Program-made: the position numbers and the translations under genes | NCBI RefSeq assembly: GCF_900119165.1 | Contig: NZ_FPJG01000006.1 | Coordinates: 4,836,001-4,900,000 of the forward strand | DNA from: Amycolatopsis australiensis | GTDB taxonomy: Bacteria > Actinomycetota > Actinomycetes > Mycobacteriales > Pseudonocardiaceae | Length of the DNA stretch: 64,000 nucleotides | Direction: 5' to 3' | Shown: one piece after another, positions 50,531 through 62,483 of the stretch | Position numbering within the stretch: the stretch's first letter is position 1 | Layout of the letters: every line of letters begins with the position of its first letter | Notes under the pieces: generated by a model | What the model saw: only the letters and a program-made list of their open reading frames with translations | Told to the model about the DNA's origin: nothing | Database searches by the model: none

Positions 50531-50846
50531 CCGCGCCGCCCGCAGCGAGGCGATCGACAAGCCCGAGCCGACCGATCCCGCGCCGCTGCTTCTTTCGGCC
50601 CGCCTGCATCACCGTTGGTCACCATACTGCTCAGGGGGAGACTCAGGAATGGGACGCCTTCGGTGAGGAGGTGCCCGACGATGATGTTCCGCCGAGGATC
50701 ATCCGAAGCGCGTGCAGAGACGTCTCGTGGTCCCAGCCGGGTGAAGCTGTCGACGGTGTGCCGGGCGCTCTGGGGGAGCACGGCGCCCGGTGCAGGTGGT
50801 TGGCCGGTTCGAGTCCGAGTGGGACGACTTGTCGGATCGCCCGAAG

Positions 50847-52485
50847 CTAGGAGTGGTCCGGGACGATTCCGAACGCGCGGATCTTGCGGTAGATCGTCGC
50901 CCGGGACATGCCGAGGTCGGCCGCTGCGTGTTCCTTGTTGCCGCGGTTGGCGGCCAGGCTGCGCACGATCGCGTCGCGCTCGATCGCCTCCAGCTTGGTC
51001 AGCTGGCGGCGGGTGAACGTGCGGCACTCGGCGGGCAGGTCCGCCACTTCGATCGTCCCGCTCCGGCGCCGGCGCGCGGCGTCCGCCAGCACCTGGTCCA
51101 GCTGCCGGACGTTCCCCGCCCACGGCAGCCGCATGAGCTGGCGCAGGCAGGCGTCCGACACCGTGAGCGGCCGGTTCGCGGTGTGGCGCGCGAGCAGGTG
51201 GGGTACCAGCCGCTGCAGGTCGTCGAGCCGGTGGCGCAGCGGCGGGACCTCGACGGTGTGCGCGAAGAACGGCATCAGGCAGCCCTGCACGTCCGAGCCG
51301 GCCGACTCGTCGCCGAGGGTGACGACCACCCAGGCCGGGGCCTGGTCCGGCGGCGCGCCCTGCCACCCGGTCAGCAGCGTGGTGAGCCGCTGCAGGCCGT
51401 CGCCCGACAGCGTGTCGGCGCGCCGGACGATCACCACCGGCGGTTCGCCGCGGGGCACGTCGTCGGCCAGGTCGTCGGCCCACTCCTCGTAGCCGTCGGC
51501 CACCGCGGCGCAGTCCACCAGCACCGGGCGCCGCCGGGTCGCTGCGGGCCGCCCGGCGCCGGGACTGGGCCTGGTTCTTCACGCGGAACACGCCGCCCGC
51601 GAGCACGGAGCCGCTGTAGACCGGCCGGTACTCCAGCCGGGCGACGATGCCGGACGGCAGGTCGGCGACCACGGTCGTCGGCTTCGTCGAGCCGACCAAG
51701 TCGGCCGTGTGGGTGATGAGCGCGGCCCGGTCGGTCACGTCGTAGAGCTCCTCGGCGTGGCTGTTGACCATCACGACGTCCTGGTTGACGGCCAGGACGG
51801 CGCCCGAGCCGCGCCGGCAGGAGGCGAGGTACTCGCGGAACAGGCTGAGCTCGCGGGCGCCGGTGGTGGCGAGCATCGCCTCCTCGATCCGCTTGGCCGT
51901 GGTGCGGGCCAGCGTCAGGAGCAGCGGGCCGCAGGCGTCGGCCCACGACGTGAGGTCGAGTACGCCGGCCAGGTTTCCCCTGATCGGGTGGACGATCGGC
52001 GCGCCGGCGCACTCGAACTCCGTGAGGCTGCCGTTGAAGTGCTCGAACCCCGACACCAGCACCGACTTCTGGCACTCCAGCGCCGTGCCGATGCCGTTCG
52101 TGCCCACGGACTCCTCGGCGTAGCTGTACCCGGGCGCGAGCGAGACCTTGTCGAGTCCCGTGGTCAGGGCCCGGTCCGTGGTCACCCGGCTGACCACGAG
52201 ACCGTTCGCGTCGGTCAGCAGGATGGCGACGGGGTGGCCGGCCATCTCCTCCGACAGGTTCGCCAGAACGGGTGTCGCGCTGTGGGCCAGCAGGCTGTCT
52301 TCGTCGCGGTCGGTGACGTACACCGGGTCCGGCTCCTCCGCGTCGACCCGGTTCGCCAGCGCGCGCCGCCACGACGCGCTGATGACGTCCCGCACGCCCG
52401 GCAGCTCGGCCGGGGGCGAGGACAGGAACATCTCCCGCAGGTCACGCATCGGCTGTGGTCCCTGCCGGTCTCGGTGCGTCGTCAC
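50847..52485 (-). CDS. mimR: AcoR/MimR-type transcriptional activator, one frameshift
   Basis: The first frame from GTG 52485 (AAGGAG 6 bp upstream) encodes an AcoR-like N-terminal region: VISASWRRAL, a GAF domain with APGYSYAEESVGTNGIGTALE and FNGSLTEFECAGAPI, and a PAS-like part. Near 51550-51570, in a C-run (CAGTCCCGG), the frame changes; the second frame gives a shortened AAA+ region (no GAFTGA, degenerate Walker B PPVVIVRRAD, WAGNVRQL) and a Fis-type HTH (GNKEHAAADLGMSRATIYRKIRAF). One base heals it. It is divergent from the monooxygenase operon, as MimR is in mycobacteria, and likely activates it. Either a sequencing error or a disabled regulator. Confidence 0.8.
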
Positions 52486-52571
52486 CAGCGTCTCCTTCGA
52501 CGGTCGGTGCCCCGGGCGGGTGGTGGAACGGCCCGTGCCCGCCATGGTCGCGCGGACCGGCGTCCCGCTCG

Positions 52572-52586
52572 GTCTCACATTGAGAC
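52572..52586. promoter_or_regulatory. Inverted repeat GTCTCA-CAT-TGAGAC
   Basis: A perfect 6-bp inverted repeat with a 3-bp spacer, 84 bp before the hydroxylase start and 87 bp before the regulator start. Its placement between the divergent activator and operon fits an upstream activator site. No sigma-54 -24/-12 promoter was seen, as expected for an actinomycete. Confidence 0.6.
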
Positions 52587-52669
52587 AGAACCCGGGTGCG
52601 ATGCGCAACACACTCTCCCCGTCAGACGTACGGCCGGGCTGAGAGACCCCGGTTTCGAGGAGGCCGATT

Positions 52670-54307
52670 TTGAGCAGGCAGAGTCTCACCAAAGCGCACA
52701 ACAAGATCACCGAGCTGTCGTGGGAGCCGACGTTCGCCACGCCGGCGACCCGGTTCGGGACGGACTACACGTTCGAAAAGGCGCCCAAGAAGGACCCGCT
52801 GAAGCAGATCATGCGCTCCTACTTCCCGATGGAGGAGGAGAAGGACAACCGGGTCTTCGGCGCGATGGACGGCGCGATCCGCGGGAACATGTTCCGGCAG
52901 GTGCAGCAGCGCTGGCTCGAATGGCAGAAGCTGTTCCTTTCGATCATCCCGTTCCCGGAGATCTCGGCGGCCCGCGCGATGCCGATGGCGATCGACGCGG
53001 TGCCGAACCCCGAGATCCACAACGGACTCGCGGTGCAGATGATCGACGAGGTTCGCCACTCCACGATCCAGATGAACCTCAAGAAGCTGTACATGAACAA
53101 CTACATCGACCCGGCGGGCTTCGACATCACCGAAAAGGCGTTCGCGAACAACTACGCGGGCACCATCGGCCGCCAGTTCGGCGAGGGGTTCATCACCGGG
53201 GACGCGATCACCGCGGCCAACATCTATCTCACGGTCGTGGCCGAGACCGCGTTCACCAACACGCTGTTCGTCGCGATGCCCGACGAGGCCGCCGCCAACG
53301 GCGACTACCTGCTGCCGACGGTGTTCCACTCCGTGCAGTCCGACGAGTCGCGCCACATCAGCAACGGCTACTCGATCCTGCTGATGGCGCTGGCCGACGA
53401 GCGCAACCGGCCGCTGCTGGAGCGCGACCTGCGCTACGCGTGGTGGAACAACCACTGCGTCGTCGACGCGGCGATCGGCACGTTCATCGAGTACGGCACC
53501 AAGGACCGCCGCAAGGACCGCGAATCCTACGCGGAGATGTGGCGCCGCTGGATCTACGACGACTACTACCGCAGCTACCTGCTGCCGCTGGAGAAGTACG
53601 GCCTCGTCATCCCGCACGACCTCGTCGAGGAGGCGTGGAACCGGATCACCAACAAGTTCTACGTCCACCGCGTCGCGCAGTTCTTCGCGACCGGCTGGCC
53701 GGTGAACTACTGGCGGATCGACGGGATGACCGACGCCGACTTCGAGTGGTTCGAGCACAAGTACCCCGGCTGGTACGACCAGTTCGGCAAGTGGTGGGAG
53801 GCCTACAACCGGCTGCGCTACCCGGGCCGCAACAAGCCGATCGCGTTCGAGGACGTCGGCTACGAGTACCCGCACCGCTGCTGGACCTGCATGGTGCCCT
53901 GCCTCGTCCGCGAGGACCTCGTGGTCGACAAGGTCGACGACCAGTGGCGCACGTACTGCTCGGAGACCTGCGCCTGGACCGACAAGGTCGCCTTCCGGCC
54001 CGAGTACGAGGGCCGTCCGACGCCCAACGCCGGCCGCCTGACCGGCGCCCGCGAGTGGGAGACGCTGCACCACGACCAGGACCTCGCCGACATCGTCGGG
54101 AACCTCGGCTACGTCCGCGACGACGGCCGGACCCTGATCCCGCAGCCGCACCTCGACCTGGACGACCCCAAGAAGCTCTGGACGCTCGACGACCTGCGCG
54201 GCATCCGGTTCGCCAGCCCCAACGTGCTGCTCAACCAGATGTCCGACGCCGAACGCGAGCAGTGGGCCGCGGCCTACCGCGCCAACCCGAACGTCACGGT
54301 CGCCTGA
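52670..54307 (+). CDS. mimA: Binuclear iron monooxygenase, large hydroxylase subunit
   Basis: A 545-aa hydroxylase alpha subunit of the propane/acetone/phenol soluble diiron monooxygenases (MimA; PrmA in propanotrophs). The diiron site is complete: Glu97 (PFPEIS), Glu127 and His130 (DEVRH), Glu192 (AETAFTN), Glu226 and His229 (DESRH). Near 400 there is a cysteine-rich YHS-like segment ([18 protein letters not shown]). TTG start at 52670 with GAGGAGG 6 bp upstream. Predicted reaction: O2- and NADH-dependent hydroxylation, for example propane to 2-propanol. First gene of an operon reaching to groEL at 61.4 kb. Confidence 0.95.
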   Translation: MSRQSLTKAHNKITELSWEPTFATPATRFGTDYTFEKAPKKDPLKQIMRSYFPMEEEKDNRVFGAMDGAIRGNMFRQVQQRWLEWQKLFLSIIPFPEISAARAMPMAIDAVPNPEIHNGLAVQMIDEVRHSTIQMNLKKLYMNNYIDPAGFDITEKAFANNYAGTIGRQFGEGFITGDAITAANIYLTVVAETAFTNTLFVAMPDEAAANGDYLLPTVFHSVQSDESRHISNGYSILLMALADERNRPLLERDLRYAWWNNHCVVDAAIGTFIEYGTKDRRKDRESYAEMWRRWIYDDYYRSYLLPLEKYGLVIPHDLVEEAWNRITNKFYVHRVAQFFATGWPVNYWRIDGMTDADFEWFEHKYPGWYDQFGKWWEAYNRLRYPGRNKPIAFEDVGYEYPHRCWTCMVPCLVREDLVVDKVDDQWRTYCSETCAWTDKVAFRPEYEGRPTPNAGRLTGAREWETLHHDQDLADIVGNLGYVRDDGRTLIPQPHLDLDDPKKLWTLDDLRGIRFASPNVLLNQMSDAEREQWAAAYRANPNVTVA

Positions 54308-54374
54308 CCCCGAGACCGGCGGCCGGCGGCCGTGTCCGCACTCCGCCGGCCGCTTCCCGAGAATCGAGGCAACC

Positions 54375-55421
54375 ATGGCCGACAAGCACCGCATCTCGTT
54401 CGAGCCGGTCGACGTCACGATGGAGGTGGGCGAAGACGAGAAGATCCTCGACGCCGCCTTCCGCCAGGGCATCCACCTCATGCACGGCTGCCGCGAAGGC
54501 CAGTGCTCGGCGTGCAAGTCCTACGTCCTCGACGGCGAAATCCAGATGGAGCGCTACTCGACGTTCGCCTGCAACGACGCCGAGGTCGAGGAAGGCTACG
54601 TGCTGCTGTGCCGCGCGCACGCCTTCAGCGACTGCACCATCGAGCTGCTGAACTTCGACGAGGAGGAGCTGCTCAACTCCGCGCCGCTGCAGCACGTCCG
54701 GACCGAGGTCGCCGAGATCGTCGAGCACACCCGCGACATCGTCGGCCTCAAGCTCAGGCCGGTCGACCCCCCCGGGTACGAGTTCAAGGCCGGGCAGTAC
54801 GCCGACCTGACCATCCCGGGCACCGGTGAGCGCCGGTCGTTCTCGATGGCGACGACACCGGCCACGACCGGGCACATCGAGTTCGTCATCAAGAAGTACC
54901 CGGGCGGCCGGTTCTCGTCGCTGCTGGAAGACGGCATCGCCGTCGGCGACCCGATCGAGCTGACCGGGCCGTACGGCAACTTCACGCTCAAGAGCGGGCA
55001 CGCGCTGCCCCTGGTGCTCATGGCGGGCGGCGCGGGCATGGCCCCCGTGCTCGGCCTGCTGCGGCACCTCAGCGAGACCGGCGACCCCCGCCGGATCCGG
55101 TTCTACTACGGCGCCCGCACCGCCGCGGACCTGTTCTACCTGGACGAGATCCGCGCCCTGGGCGAGCGGCTGGCGGACTTCGGGTTCGTCGTCGCCCTTT
55201 CGGAGTCCACCGACGGCGCCGCCGGGCTCGGCGTCCACGCGGAGCCGGGGATGGTCACCGACGTCGTCGAGGCCGCGGAGCCGCAGCTGCACCGGAGCGA
55301 GGTCTACCTGTGCGGGCCGCCGCCCATGGTCGACGCCGCACTGGCCTTGGCCGCCCGCCAGGGCGTTCCGGACGACCAGGTGTTCTACGACAAGTTCACG
55401 ACCGCGGTCCACGACGAGTAA
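54375..55421 (+). CDS. mimB: Monooxygenase reductase, 2Fe-2S/FAD/NADH
   Basis: A 348-aa electron-transfer component. N-terminal plant-type ferredoxin with Cys39, Cys44, Cys47 and Cys79 (CREGQCSAC...LLC); FAD domain with [10 protein letters not shown] and [13 protein letters not shown] domain with [15 protein letters not shown] and [11 protein letters not shown]. It transfers electrons from NADH to the diiron centre. 67 bp after mimA. Confidence 0.94.
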   Translation: MADKHRISFEPVDVTMEVGEDEKILDAAFRQGIHLMHGCREGQCSACKSYVLDGEIQMERYSTFACNDAEVEEGYVLLCRAHAFSDCTIELLNFDEEELLNSAPLQHVRTEVAEIVEHTRDIVGLKLRPVDPPGYEFKAGQYADLTIPGTGERRSFSMATTPATTGHIEFVIKKYPGGRFSSLLEDGIAVGDPIELTGPYGNFTLKSGHALPLVLMAGGAGMAPVLGLLRHLSETGDPRRIRFYYGARTAADLFYLDEIRALGERLADFGFVVALSESTDGAAGLGVHAEPGMVTDVVEAAEPQLHRSEVYLCGPPPMVDAALALAARQGVPDDQVFYDKFTTAVHDE

Positions 55422-55432
55422 GAGGAGACGAC

Positions 55433-56536
55433 ATGGCAACACCCGCGCCGAAAGCGCGCAGCTTCCCGAAGGTGGAGTTCACCGACTCGGAAGCCGGCGC
55501 CCTCGAGTTCCCCAGCTCCAAGAGCCGGGCCTACTCCTACTTCAAGCCGGCCAAGCTGCGGGCGACGGTGTACGAGGACGTGACCGTCGACGTCCAGCCC
55601 GACCCCGAACGGCACCTGTCGCAGGGCTGGATCTACGGCTTCGGCAACGGGCCCGGGGGCTACCCGCCGGAGTGGACCCGCGCGAAGTCCTCGAACTGGC
55701 ACGCCTTCCTCGACCCGAACGAGGAGTGGGAGCAGACCATCTACCGGAACAACTCCGCGGTGGTCCGGCAGGTCGCCCTCGGGCTGGAAAACGCCAAGCG
55801 CGCCAACGCCTACGGTGGCTGGAACGCCGCGTGGCAGAAGTTCATCGCCCGCAACCTCGGCGCCTGGATGCACGCCGAGAACGGGATGGCGCTGCACGTG
55901 TTCACCTCGATCCAGCGTTCCGGCCCCACCAACATGATCAACACCGCGGTCGCGGTCAACGCCGCGCACAAGATGCGCTTCGCCCAGGACCTCGCGCTGT
56001 TCAACCTCGACCTCGCCGAGTCGCTCGACACCTTCGACGGCGCGGTCCACAAGGAGGTCTGGCAGTCGGCCCCCGAGTGGCAGCCCACCCGGCGCGTGGT
56101 CGAGGAGCTGACCGCCGTCGGCGACTGGGCCGAGCTGCTGTTCGGCACCAACGTCGTGTTCGAGCAGCTCGTCGGGCAGCTCTTCCGCTCGGAGCTGGTG
56201 ATGCAGATCTCCGCCAGGAACGGCGACTACATCACCCCGACCATCGTGGGCACCGGCGAGCACGACTACAGCCGCGACCTCACCTGCACCCGTGCCCTGT
56301 TCCGGCTGCTCACCCGCGACGAGCGGTTCGGCGCCGCCAACCGGGAGCTGTTCGGCCAGTGGCTGTCGACCTGGGTGCCGCGGTGCCTGGACGCCGCGCT
56401 CGCGCTGCAGCCGATCTGGTCGCAGCCCGCCGAGAAAACCCGCACCTTCGCGGACTCGCTCGCCGCGACCAAGGAGAAGTTCGCCCAGCTGCTCTCGGAG
56501 CTCGGGCTCGACGTGCCGAAGGAGCTGGACCAGTGA
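55433..56536 (+). CDS. mimC: Monooxygenase small hydroxylase subunit
   Basis: A 367-aa beta subunit of the hydroxylase, structurally like alpha but without metal ligands. It contains [54 protein letters not shown] and [17 protein letters not shown]. It forms the alpha2beta2 hydroxylase with MimA. AGAGGAG precedes the ATG at 55433; the GTG of the next gene overlaps its stop. Confidence 0.93.
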   Translation: MATPAPKARSFPKVEFTDSEAGALEFPSSKSRAYSYFKPAKLRATVYEDVTVDVQPDPERHLSQGWIYGFGNGPGGYPPEWTRAKSSNWHAFLDPNEEWEQTIYRNNSAVVRQVALGLENAKRANAYGGWNAAWQKFIARNLGAWMHAENGMALHVFTSIQRSGPTNMINTAVAVNAAHKMRFAQDLALFNLDLAESLDTFDGAVHKEVWQSAPEWQPTRRVVEELTAVGDWAELLFGTNVVFEQLVGQLFRSELVMQISARNGDYITPTIVGTGEHDYSRDLTCTRALFRLLTRDERFGAANRELFGQWLSTWVPRCLDAALALQPIWSQPAEKTRTFADSLAATKEKFAQLLSELGLDVPKELDQ

Positions 56537-56883
56537 GCACTCCCATGCAGTTCGGGTCGCAGACAGAGGCGTCGAACATGTGCGGCGTCACCCTGATGAA
56601 CACGCCGATCGGCCGCGTCGTCGCCGACGTGATGGGCGCCAAGGACGACGTGGCCCTCGTCGAGTACCCGTCCATGATCCGGGTGGACGGCCGCAAGCTG
56701 CTCGAGTTCGACTACGCCGAGCTGACCGACGCCCTCGGCCAGCCGTTCGACGGCTCGGTCTTCGAGGAGATCAGCTCCACCCACTACGGGCGCATGGTGC
56801 ACCTGGACGACCGCACCCTGCTGTTCGCCAACCCCGAGGACGCCGCCGAGTACATCGGCTTCGACCTCTCGGCCCACGGCTGA
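56533..56883 (+). CDS. mimD: Monooxygenase coupling/effector protein
   Basis: A 116-aa cofactor-free effector (MmoB/DmpM family): [39 protein letters not shown] and [20 protein letters not shown]. It docks on the hydroxylase to gate oxygen and substrate. The GTG at 56533 overlaps the mimC stop (GTGA). Confidence 0.92.
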   Translation: MSTPMQFGSQTEASNMCGVTLMNTPIGRVVADVMGAKDDVALVEYPSMIRVDGRKLLEFDYAELTDALGQPFDGSVFEEISSTHYGRMVHLDDRTLLFANPEDAAEYIGFDLSAHG

Positions 56884-56976
56884 GCGGACCGCGCCCACCC
56901 GGTGGTGGCGGGGCACCGGGGGCCCCGTCACCACCACCCCCACCACACACGACGCACCGAAGGGTGAGGATCTCCG

Positions 56977-58011
56977 ATGTACGAGAAGGATGGCGAGCAG
57001 TACTACGTCGTCGACGGCCACGTCCACATCTGGGACGCCCGCGAGGCCAACCTCAAGAACGTCCACGGCAAGCAGTTCATCGACTGCTTCTACGACTACC
57101 ACCGCAACCTCAGCCCCGAAGAGGTCGTCTGGGACTACGACACCTACACCTACTACGGTGCCGAGCGGTTCATGAAGGACGTCTTCGGCGAAGGGCACGT
57201 CGACCACGCGATCTTCCAGGCCACGCTGCTCACCGAGTTCTACAAGACCGGGTTCGGGCAGACCGAGGAGGCGTTCGGCCTCGCCCGGCAGCACCCCGAC
57301 AAGCTGACCTACAACCACGCCTACGACCCGCGCGACGGCGAAGCCGGCCTCGAGCGGCTGCGCCGCGACGCCGAGCGGATGAACCTCAAGGGCGTCAAGC
57401 TCTACACCGCGGAGTGGCACGGCGACTCGCGCGGCTACAAGCTCGACGAGCCGTGGTCGCGCCGCTACCTGGAGGAGTGCCTCGCCCTCGGCATCCGCAA
57501 CATCCACGTCCACAAGGGACCGACGATCCGGCCGCTGGACCGGGACGCCTTCGACGTCGCCGACATCGACAAGGTCGCGACCGACTACCTCGACCTCAAC
57601 TTCATCGTCGAGCACGTCGGCCTGCCGCGCCTGGAGGACTTCTGCTGGATCGCCACCCAGGAGTCCAATGTGTACGGTGGGCTGGCGGTGGCGATCCCGT
57701 TCATCCACACCCGGCCGCGGTACTTCGCCCAGATCATCGGCGAGCTGCTGTACTGGCTCGGCGAAGACAAGATTCTCTTCGGCAGCGACTACGCGCTGTG
57801 GACGCCGAAGTGGCTCGTCGAGCGGTTCGTCGACTTCCGCATCCCGGGGGACATGACCGAGTACCCGGCGATCACCACCGAACAGAAGAAGAAGATCCTC
57901 GGCCTCAACGCCGCCGCGCTCTACGACCTCGACGTGCCGCGCCAGCTGCGGCTGCCGACCCAGGCCGGTGACGCCGGCGCCGAAGTCGCCGCCGGGGCGG
58001 GTGGGCGATGA
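56977..58011 (+). CDS. Amidohydrolase of the monooxygenase cluster
   Basis: A 344-aa amidohydrolase-2 family protein with VVDGHVHIWDA (HxH metal motif) at the N-terminus, NIHVHKGP, VEHVGLPRLEDFCW and LFGSDYALW (Asp). Homologues regularly follow mimABCD/prmABCD. Its function in alkane or ketone metabolism is not established; it may be a decarboxylase- or hydrolase-type enzyme, or support hydroxylase assembly. Overlaps the next gene by 4 bp. Confidence 0.88.
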   Translation: MYEKDGEQYYVVDGHVHIWDAREANLKNVHGKQFIDCFYDYHRNLSPEEVVWDYDTYTYYGAERFMKDVFGEGHVDHAIFQATLLTEFYKTGFGQTEEAFGLARQHPDKLTYNHAYDPRDGEAGLERLRRDAERMNLKGVKLYTAEWHGDSRGYKLDEPWSRRYLEECLALGIRNIHVHKGPTIRPLDRDAFDVADIDKVATDYLDLNFIVEHVGLPRLEDFCWIATQESNVYGGLAVAIPFIHTRPRYFAQIIGELLYWLGEDKILFGSDYALWTPKWLVERFVDFRIPGDMTEYPAITTEQKKKILGLNAAALYDLDVPRQLRLPTQAGDAGAEVAAGAGGR

Positions 58012-58733
58012 CCACGGCCGTGTCGGTGGAAGCCGAGGTCCTCGCGGCGCTGGCCACCGTTCTCGACCCCGAGCTGGACCAGCCGGTGACCGAACTCGGT
58101 TTCGTGCGCTCGGTGCGCATCGACGACGACGGCGTCGAGGTGCACCTGCGCCTGCCGACGTCGTTCTGCGCCCCCAACTTCGCCTACCTGATGGTCTCGG
58201 ACGCCTGCGACGCGCTGGCGGCCGTCCCGGGGGCGGGCCGGGTCCGGGTGCTGCTGGACGACCACCACGACTCGGAAAAGATCAACCGCGGGGTCGCGGC
58301 GGGAGCCGGGTACGTCGGCACCTTCGGCGTCGAAGCCGAAGACAGCCTGGAGGAGCTGCGCCGGACCTTCCGGCGCAAGGCGCACCTGGCCGCCGTCGAG
58401 CGGTGCTGCCGCGCCGTGCTCGCCGGTGGGGCCTGGACGCTCGAAGAGCTGCCGCTGCTGGAGCTGTTCGACCTGCCCGAAGGCCCGCTGAAGACGGCGC
58501 TGCTGCGCCGCCGGGAAGCGCTCGGCCTGCCCACCGGTTCGCACTCCCGCGTGCTCGTCGGCCACGACGGCACTGCGGTCACGAAGGCGGACAGCGCGTT
58601 GTGGCTGCGCCTGGCCGCCGCCACCCGTGTGTCCATCGAGGGCAACGCGCACTTCTGCCGGGGGCTGCTCGCCACCCGGTACGGCGACGCGGATCCCGCC
58701 CCGCTCGTCACGAACACGAGGAGCCGCTCATGA
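58008..58733 (+). CDS. DUF59/MIP18-type iron-sulfur assembly-like protein
   Basis: A 241-aa protein. The first 100 residues are a MIP18/DUF59 domain: VLDPELDQPVTELGFVRSV and HLRLPTSFCAPNFAYL with a possible cluster-handling Cys. The C-terminal half is less familiar (KAHLAAVERCCRAVLAGG with a CC pair). DUF59 proteins help assemble Fe-S or metal centres, which fits a diiron monooxygenase with a 2Fe-2S reductase. Coupled by 4-bp overlaps on both sides. Confidence 0.82.
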   Translation: MTTAVSVEAEVLAALATVLDPELDQPVTELGFVRSVRIDDDGVEVHLRLPTSFCAPNFAYLMVSDACDALAAVPGAGRVRVLLDDHHDSEKINRGVAAGAGYVGTFGVEAEDSLEELRRTFRRKAHLAAVERCCRAVLAGGAWTLEELPLLELFDLPEGPLKTALLRRREALGLPTGSHSRVLVGHDGTAVTKADSALWLRLAAATRVSIEGNAHFCRGLLATRYGDADPAPLVTNTRSRS

Positions 58734-59755
58734 AAGCCGTCCAGGTCACCGGGTACCACCGGAACCTCGAGCTCCGCGAGGTCGCGGAACCGGAGATCAG
58801 CGGCCCGCTGGACGTCGTCGTCCGGGTCGGGGCCGCCGGTGTCTGCCGGACCGATCTGCACATCCTCGAAGGCCAGTGGGCGGAGAAGAGCGGCGTCACG
58901 CTGCCGTACACGATCGGGCACGAGAACGCGGGCTGGGTGCACGCCGTCGGCGACGCGGTCACGAACGTCGCGGTGGGCGACAAGGTCATCCTCCACCCGC
59001 TGATGACCTGCGGGCTGTGCCGGGCCTGCCGGCTGGGCGACGACGTGCACTGCGAGAACTCGCGGTTCCCCGGCATCGACACCGCCGGCGGGTACGCCGA
59101 GTACCTGCTGACGTCGGCACGGTCCTGCGTAAAGCTGGACGACAGCCTCGAACCGGCCGACGTCGCCGCGCTCGCCGACGCCGGCCTGACCGCCCAGCAC
59201 GCCGCGGCGAAAGCGGCGAAGGTGCTGCGGCCGGGGGACGTCTGCGTCGTCATCGGCGCGGGCGGCCTCGGCCACATCGGCGTCCAGTGCCTGAAGGCGA
59301 TGAGCGCGGCGACCCTCGTCGTGCTCGACCGCAACCCCGCGGCGCTCAAGCTGGCCGAGCAGATCGGGGCCGACGTCACGATCGTCGCCGACGGGTCCCA
59401 TGTGGACACCGTGCTCGACCTGACCGGTGGCCACGGCGCGGAAGCCGTCATCGACTTCGTCGGCGAAGGCGGCTCGACCGCCGAAGGCGTGCGGATGCTC
59501 CGGCGTGCGGGCAGCTACTACGTCGTCGGCTACGGCGAAAACCTCGACGTGCCGACGATCGACATCATCTCCACCGAGATCAGCTTCGTCGGCAACCTCG
59601 TGGGTTCCTACACCGACCTGCAGGACCTGATGGTGCTCGCCGCCCAGGGCAAGGTGAAGCTGCACACCGCCCAGTACCGGCTCGAACAGTTCCAGCAGGC
59701 CGTCGACGACCTGAGCGCGGGGCGGGTCCGCGGCCGGGCAATTCTCATCCCCTGA
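58730..59755 (+). CDS. Zinc-dependent alcohol dehydrogenase
   Basis: A 341-aa medium-chain dehydrogenase. Catalytic zinc Cys39 in GVCRTD and His in IGHENAG; structural zinc CGLCRACRLGDDVHC; NAD motif GAGGLGHIG. It probably oxidises the alcohol made by the monooxygenase, for example 2-propanol to acetone or 1-propanol to propanal. 17 bp before groEL. Confidence 0.92.
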   Translation: MKAVQVTGYHRNLELREVAEPEISGPLDVVVRVGAAGVCRTDLHILEGQWAEKSGVTLPYTIGHENAGWVHAVGDAVTNVAVGDKVILHPLMTCGLCRACRLGDDVHCENSRFPGIDTAGGYAEYLLTSARSCVKLDDSLEPADVAALADAGLTAQHAAAKAAKVLRPGDVCVVIGAGGLGHIGVQCLKAMSAATLVVLDRNPAALKLAEQIGADVTIVADGSHVDTVLDLTGGHGAEAVIDFVGEGGSTAEGVRMLRRAGSYYVVGYGENLDVPTIDIISTEISFVGNLVGSYTDLQDLMVLAAQGKVKLHTAQYRLEQFQQAVDDLSAGRVRGRAILIP

Positions 59756-59765
59756 AAGGAAGTAG

Positions 59766-61418
<1,653 letters not shown>

Positions 61419-61431
61419 TCGGATGGCGCGG

Positions 61432-61464
61432 GGTGCGCGTCACGGGCAATCCGTGGCGCGCACC
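61432..61464. terminator. Hairpin terminator after groEL
   Basis: Arms GGTGCGCGTCACGG and CCGTGGCGCGCACC pair along all 14 positions (one G-U) around the loop GCAAT, 14 bp after the groEL stop. It ends the monooxygenase operon. A short T-containing tract follows. Confidence 0.75.
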
Positions 61465-61499
61465 TTGGCGTGTCGATGGGTCCCGGGTCGTCTGCCGGG

Positions 61500-61937
61500 G
61501 GCGCCGCCTACCCGGCCGCGGCTCGCGGCCGCAACCGGTCGGCCACGCTGCTGTTCTCCGACCCGGTCTTCAAGTCGTTGCACCAGGACTGGGAGCCGAT
61601 GGCCCGCACCGCGGCGGCGATGCTGCGGATGGAGGCCGGCCGCGACCCGCACGACCAGCGGATGGCCGCGCTGGTGGGCGAGCTTTCCTGGCGGGACGAG
61701 GATTTCCGCCGCTGGTGGGGCGACCACCGGGCCACCGCCCGCGACCGCGGCAGCAAGGTGTTCAAGCATCCGGTCGCCGGCGAGCTGACCCTCGGCTGGG
61801 ACGCGCTGACCTGCGTCGCGGACCCGGAGCAGCAGCTGGTGGTGTGGACCGCGGAACCCGGCAGCCCGTCCCATGACGGGCTGATGCTGCTGTCCTCCTG
61901 GGCCGCCAGAACCGACAGTTCGGCAGCCGGTCGCTGA
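61500..61937 (+). pseudogene. Orphan MmyB-like domain of an XRE regulator
   Basis: About 140 residues matching only the C-terminal ligand domain of MmyB-type regulators: LFSDPVFKSLHQDWEPMARTAA, KVFKHPVAGELTLGWDALTC, VVWTAEPGSPSHDGLMLLSSW. It lacks the helix-turn-helix and a good start. Its ending parallels the complete regulator at 22.4-23.3 kb. Probably a 5'-truncated gene. Confidence 0.65.
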
Positions 61938-62030
61938 CCGGTCCGTTCCCGAACAGGGATCGCCGGCGCGGAGGAACGTCCGACGTCGATTGCTCGAACG
62001 AAGTACGGTACCTTCCGGAGGTGGTTCACC

Positions 62031-62483
62031 GTGCCGCTGTGGTTCGAGGATTTCGAGGCGATGGGGGAGGACGACGAACTGGTTTCGCCCGGTCGCACGG
62101 TGACTGAGGCGGACGTGGTGTCGTTCGCCGCCACGACCGGGGACTACAACCCGATGCACACCGACGCGGTCGCCGCGGCGGACGGGCGATTCGGCGAGCG
62201 GGTCGCGCACGGCGTGCTCGGATTGTCGTGGTGCCTCGGCCTCAGCTCGCGGACCGGCGCGTTCGAGGGCTCGGCGCTGGCGTTGCTGGGCATCGAGAAC
62301 TGGGAATTCCAGGCGCCGCTTCGGTTCGGCGACACCGTGCACACGAGGGCGCGGGTGATGGGCACGCGGATGACCGGCCGCGGCGATGCCGGGGTCGTCC
62401 GGGTGCGGTACGACCTGGTGACTCAGGACGGCGTCGTCGCGCAGACCGGTCTGATGTCCTATTTGATCCGCAATCGTCCTTAG
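62031..62483 (+). CDS. MaoC-type (R)-hydratase-like protein
   Basis: A 150-aa hot-dog protein with VTEADVVSFAATTGDYNPMHTD (catalytic Asp/His of the hydratase 2 motif) and FGERVAHGVLGLSWCLGLS, then FGDTVHTRARVM. Likely hydrates an enoyl-CoA. GTG at 62031 with GGAGG upstream. It differs from the mesaconyl-CoA-hydratase-like MaoC at 17.5 kb. Its stop overlaps the convergent dehydrogenase by 4 bp. Confidence 0.88.
   Translation: MPLWFEDFEAMGEDDELVSPGRTVTEADVVSFAATTGDYNPMHTDAVAAADGRFGERVAHGVLGLSWCLGLSSRTGAFEGSALALLGIENWEFQAPLRFGDTVHTRARVMGTRMTGRGDAGVVRVRYDLVTQDGVVAQTGLMSYLIRNRP

Noticed and set aside
52486..52669. Possible sigma-54 promoter before the monooxygenase operon
   Set aside because: No GG-N10-GC -24/-12 pair in proper context was found, and actinomycetes generally lack sigma-54.
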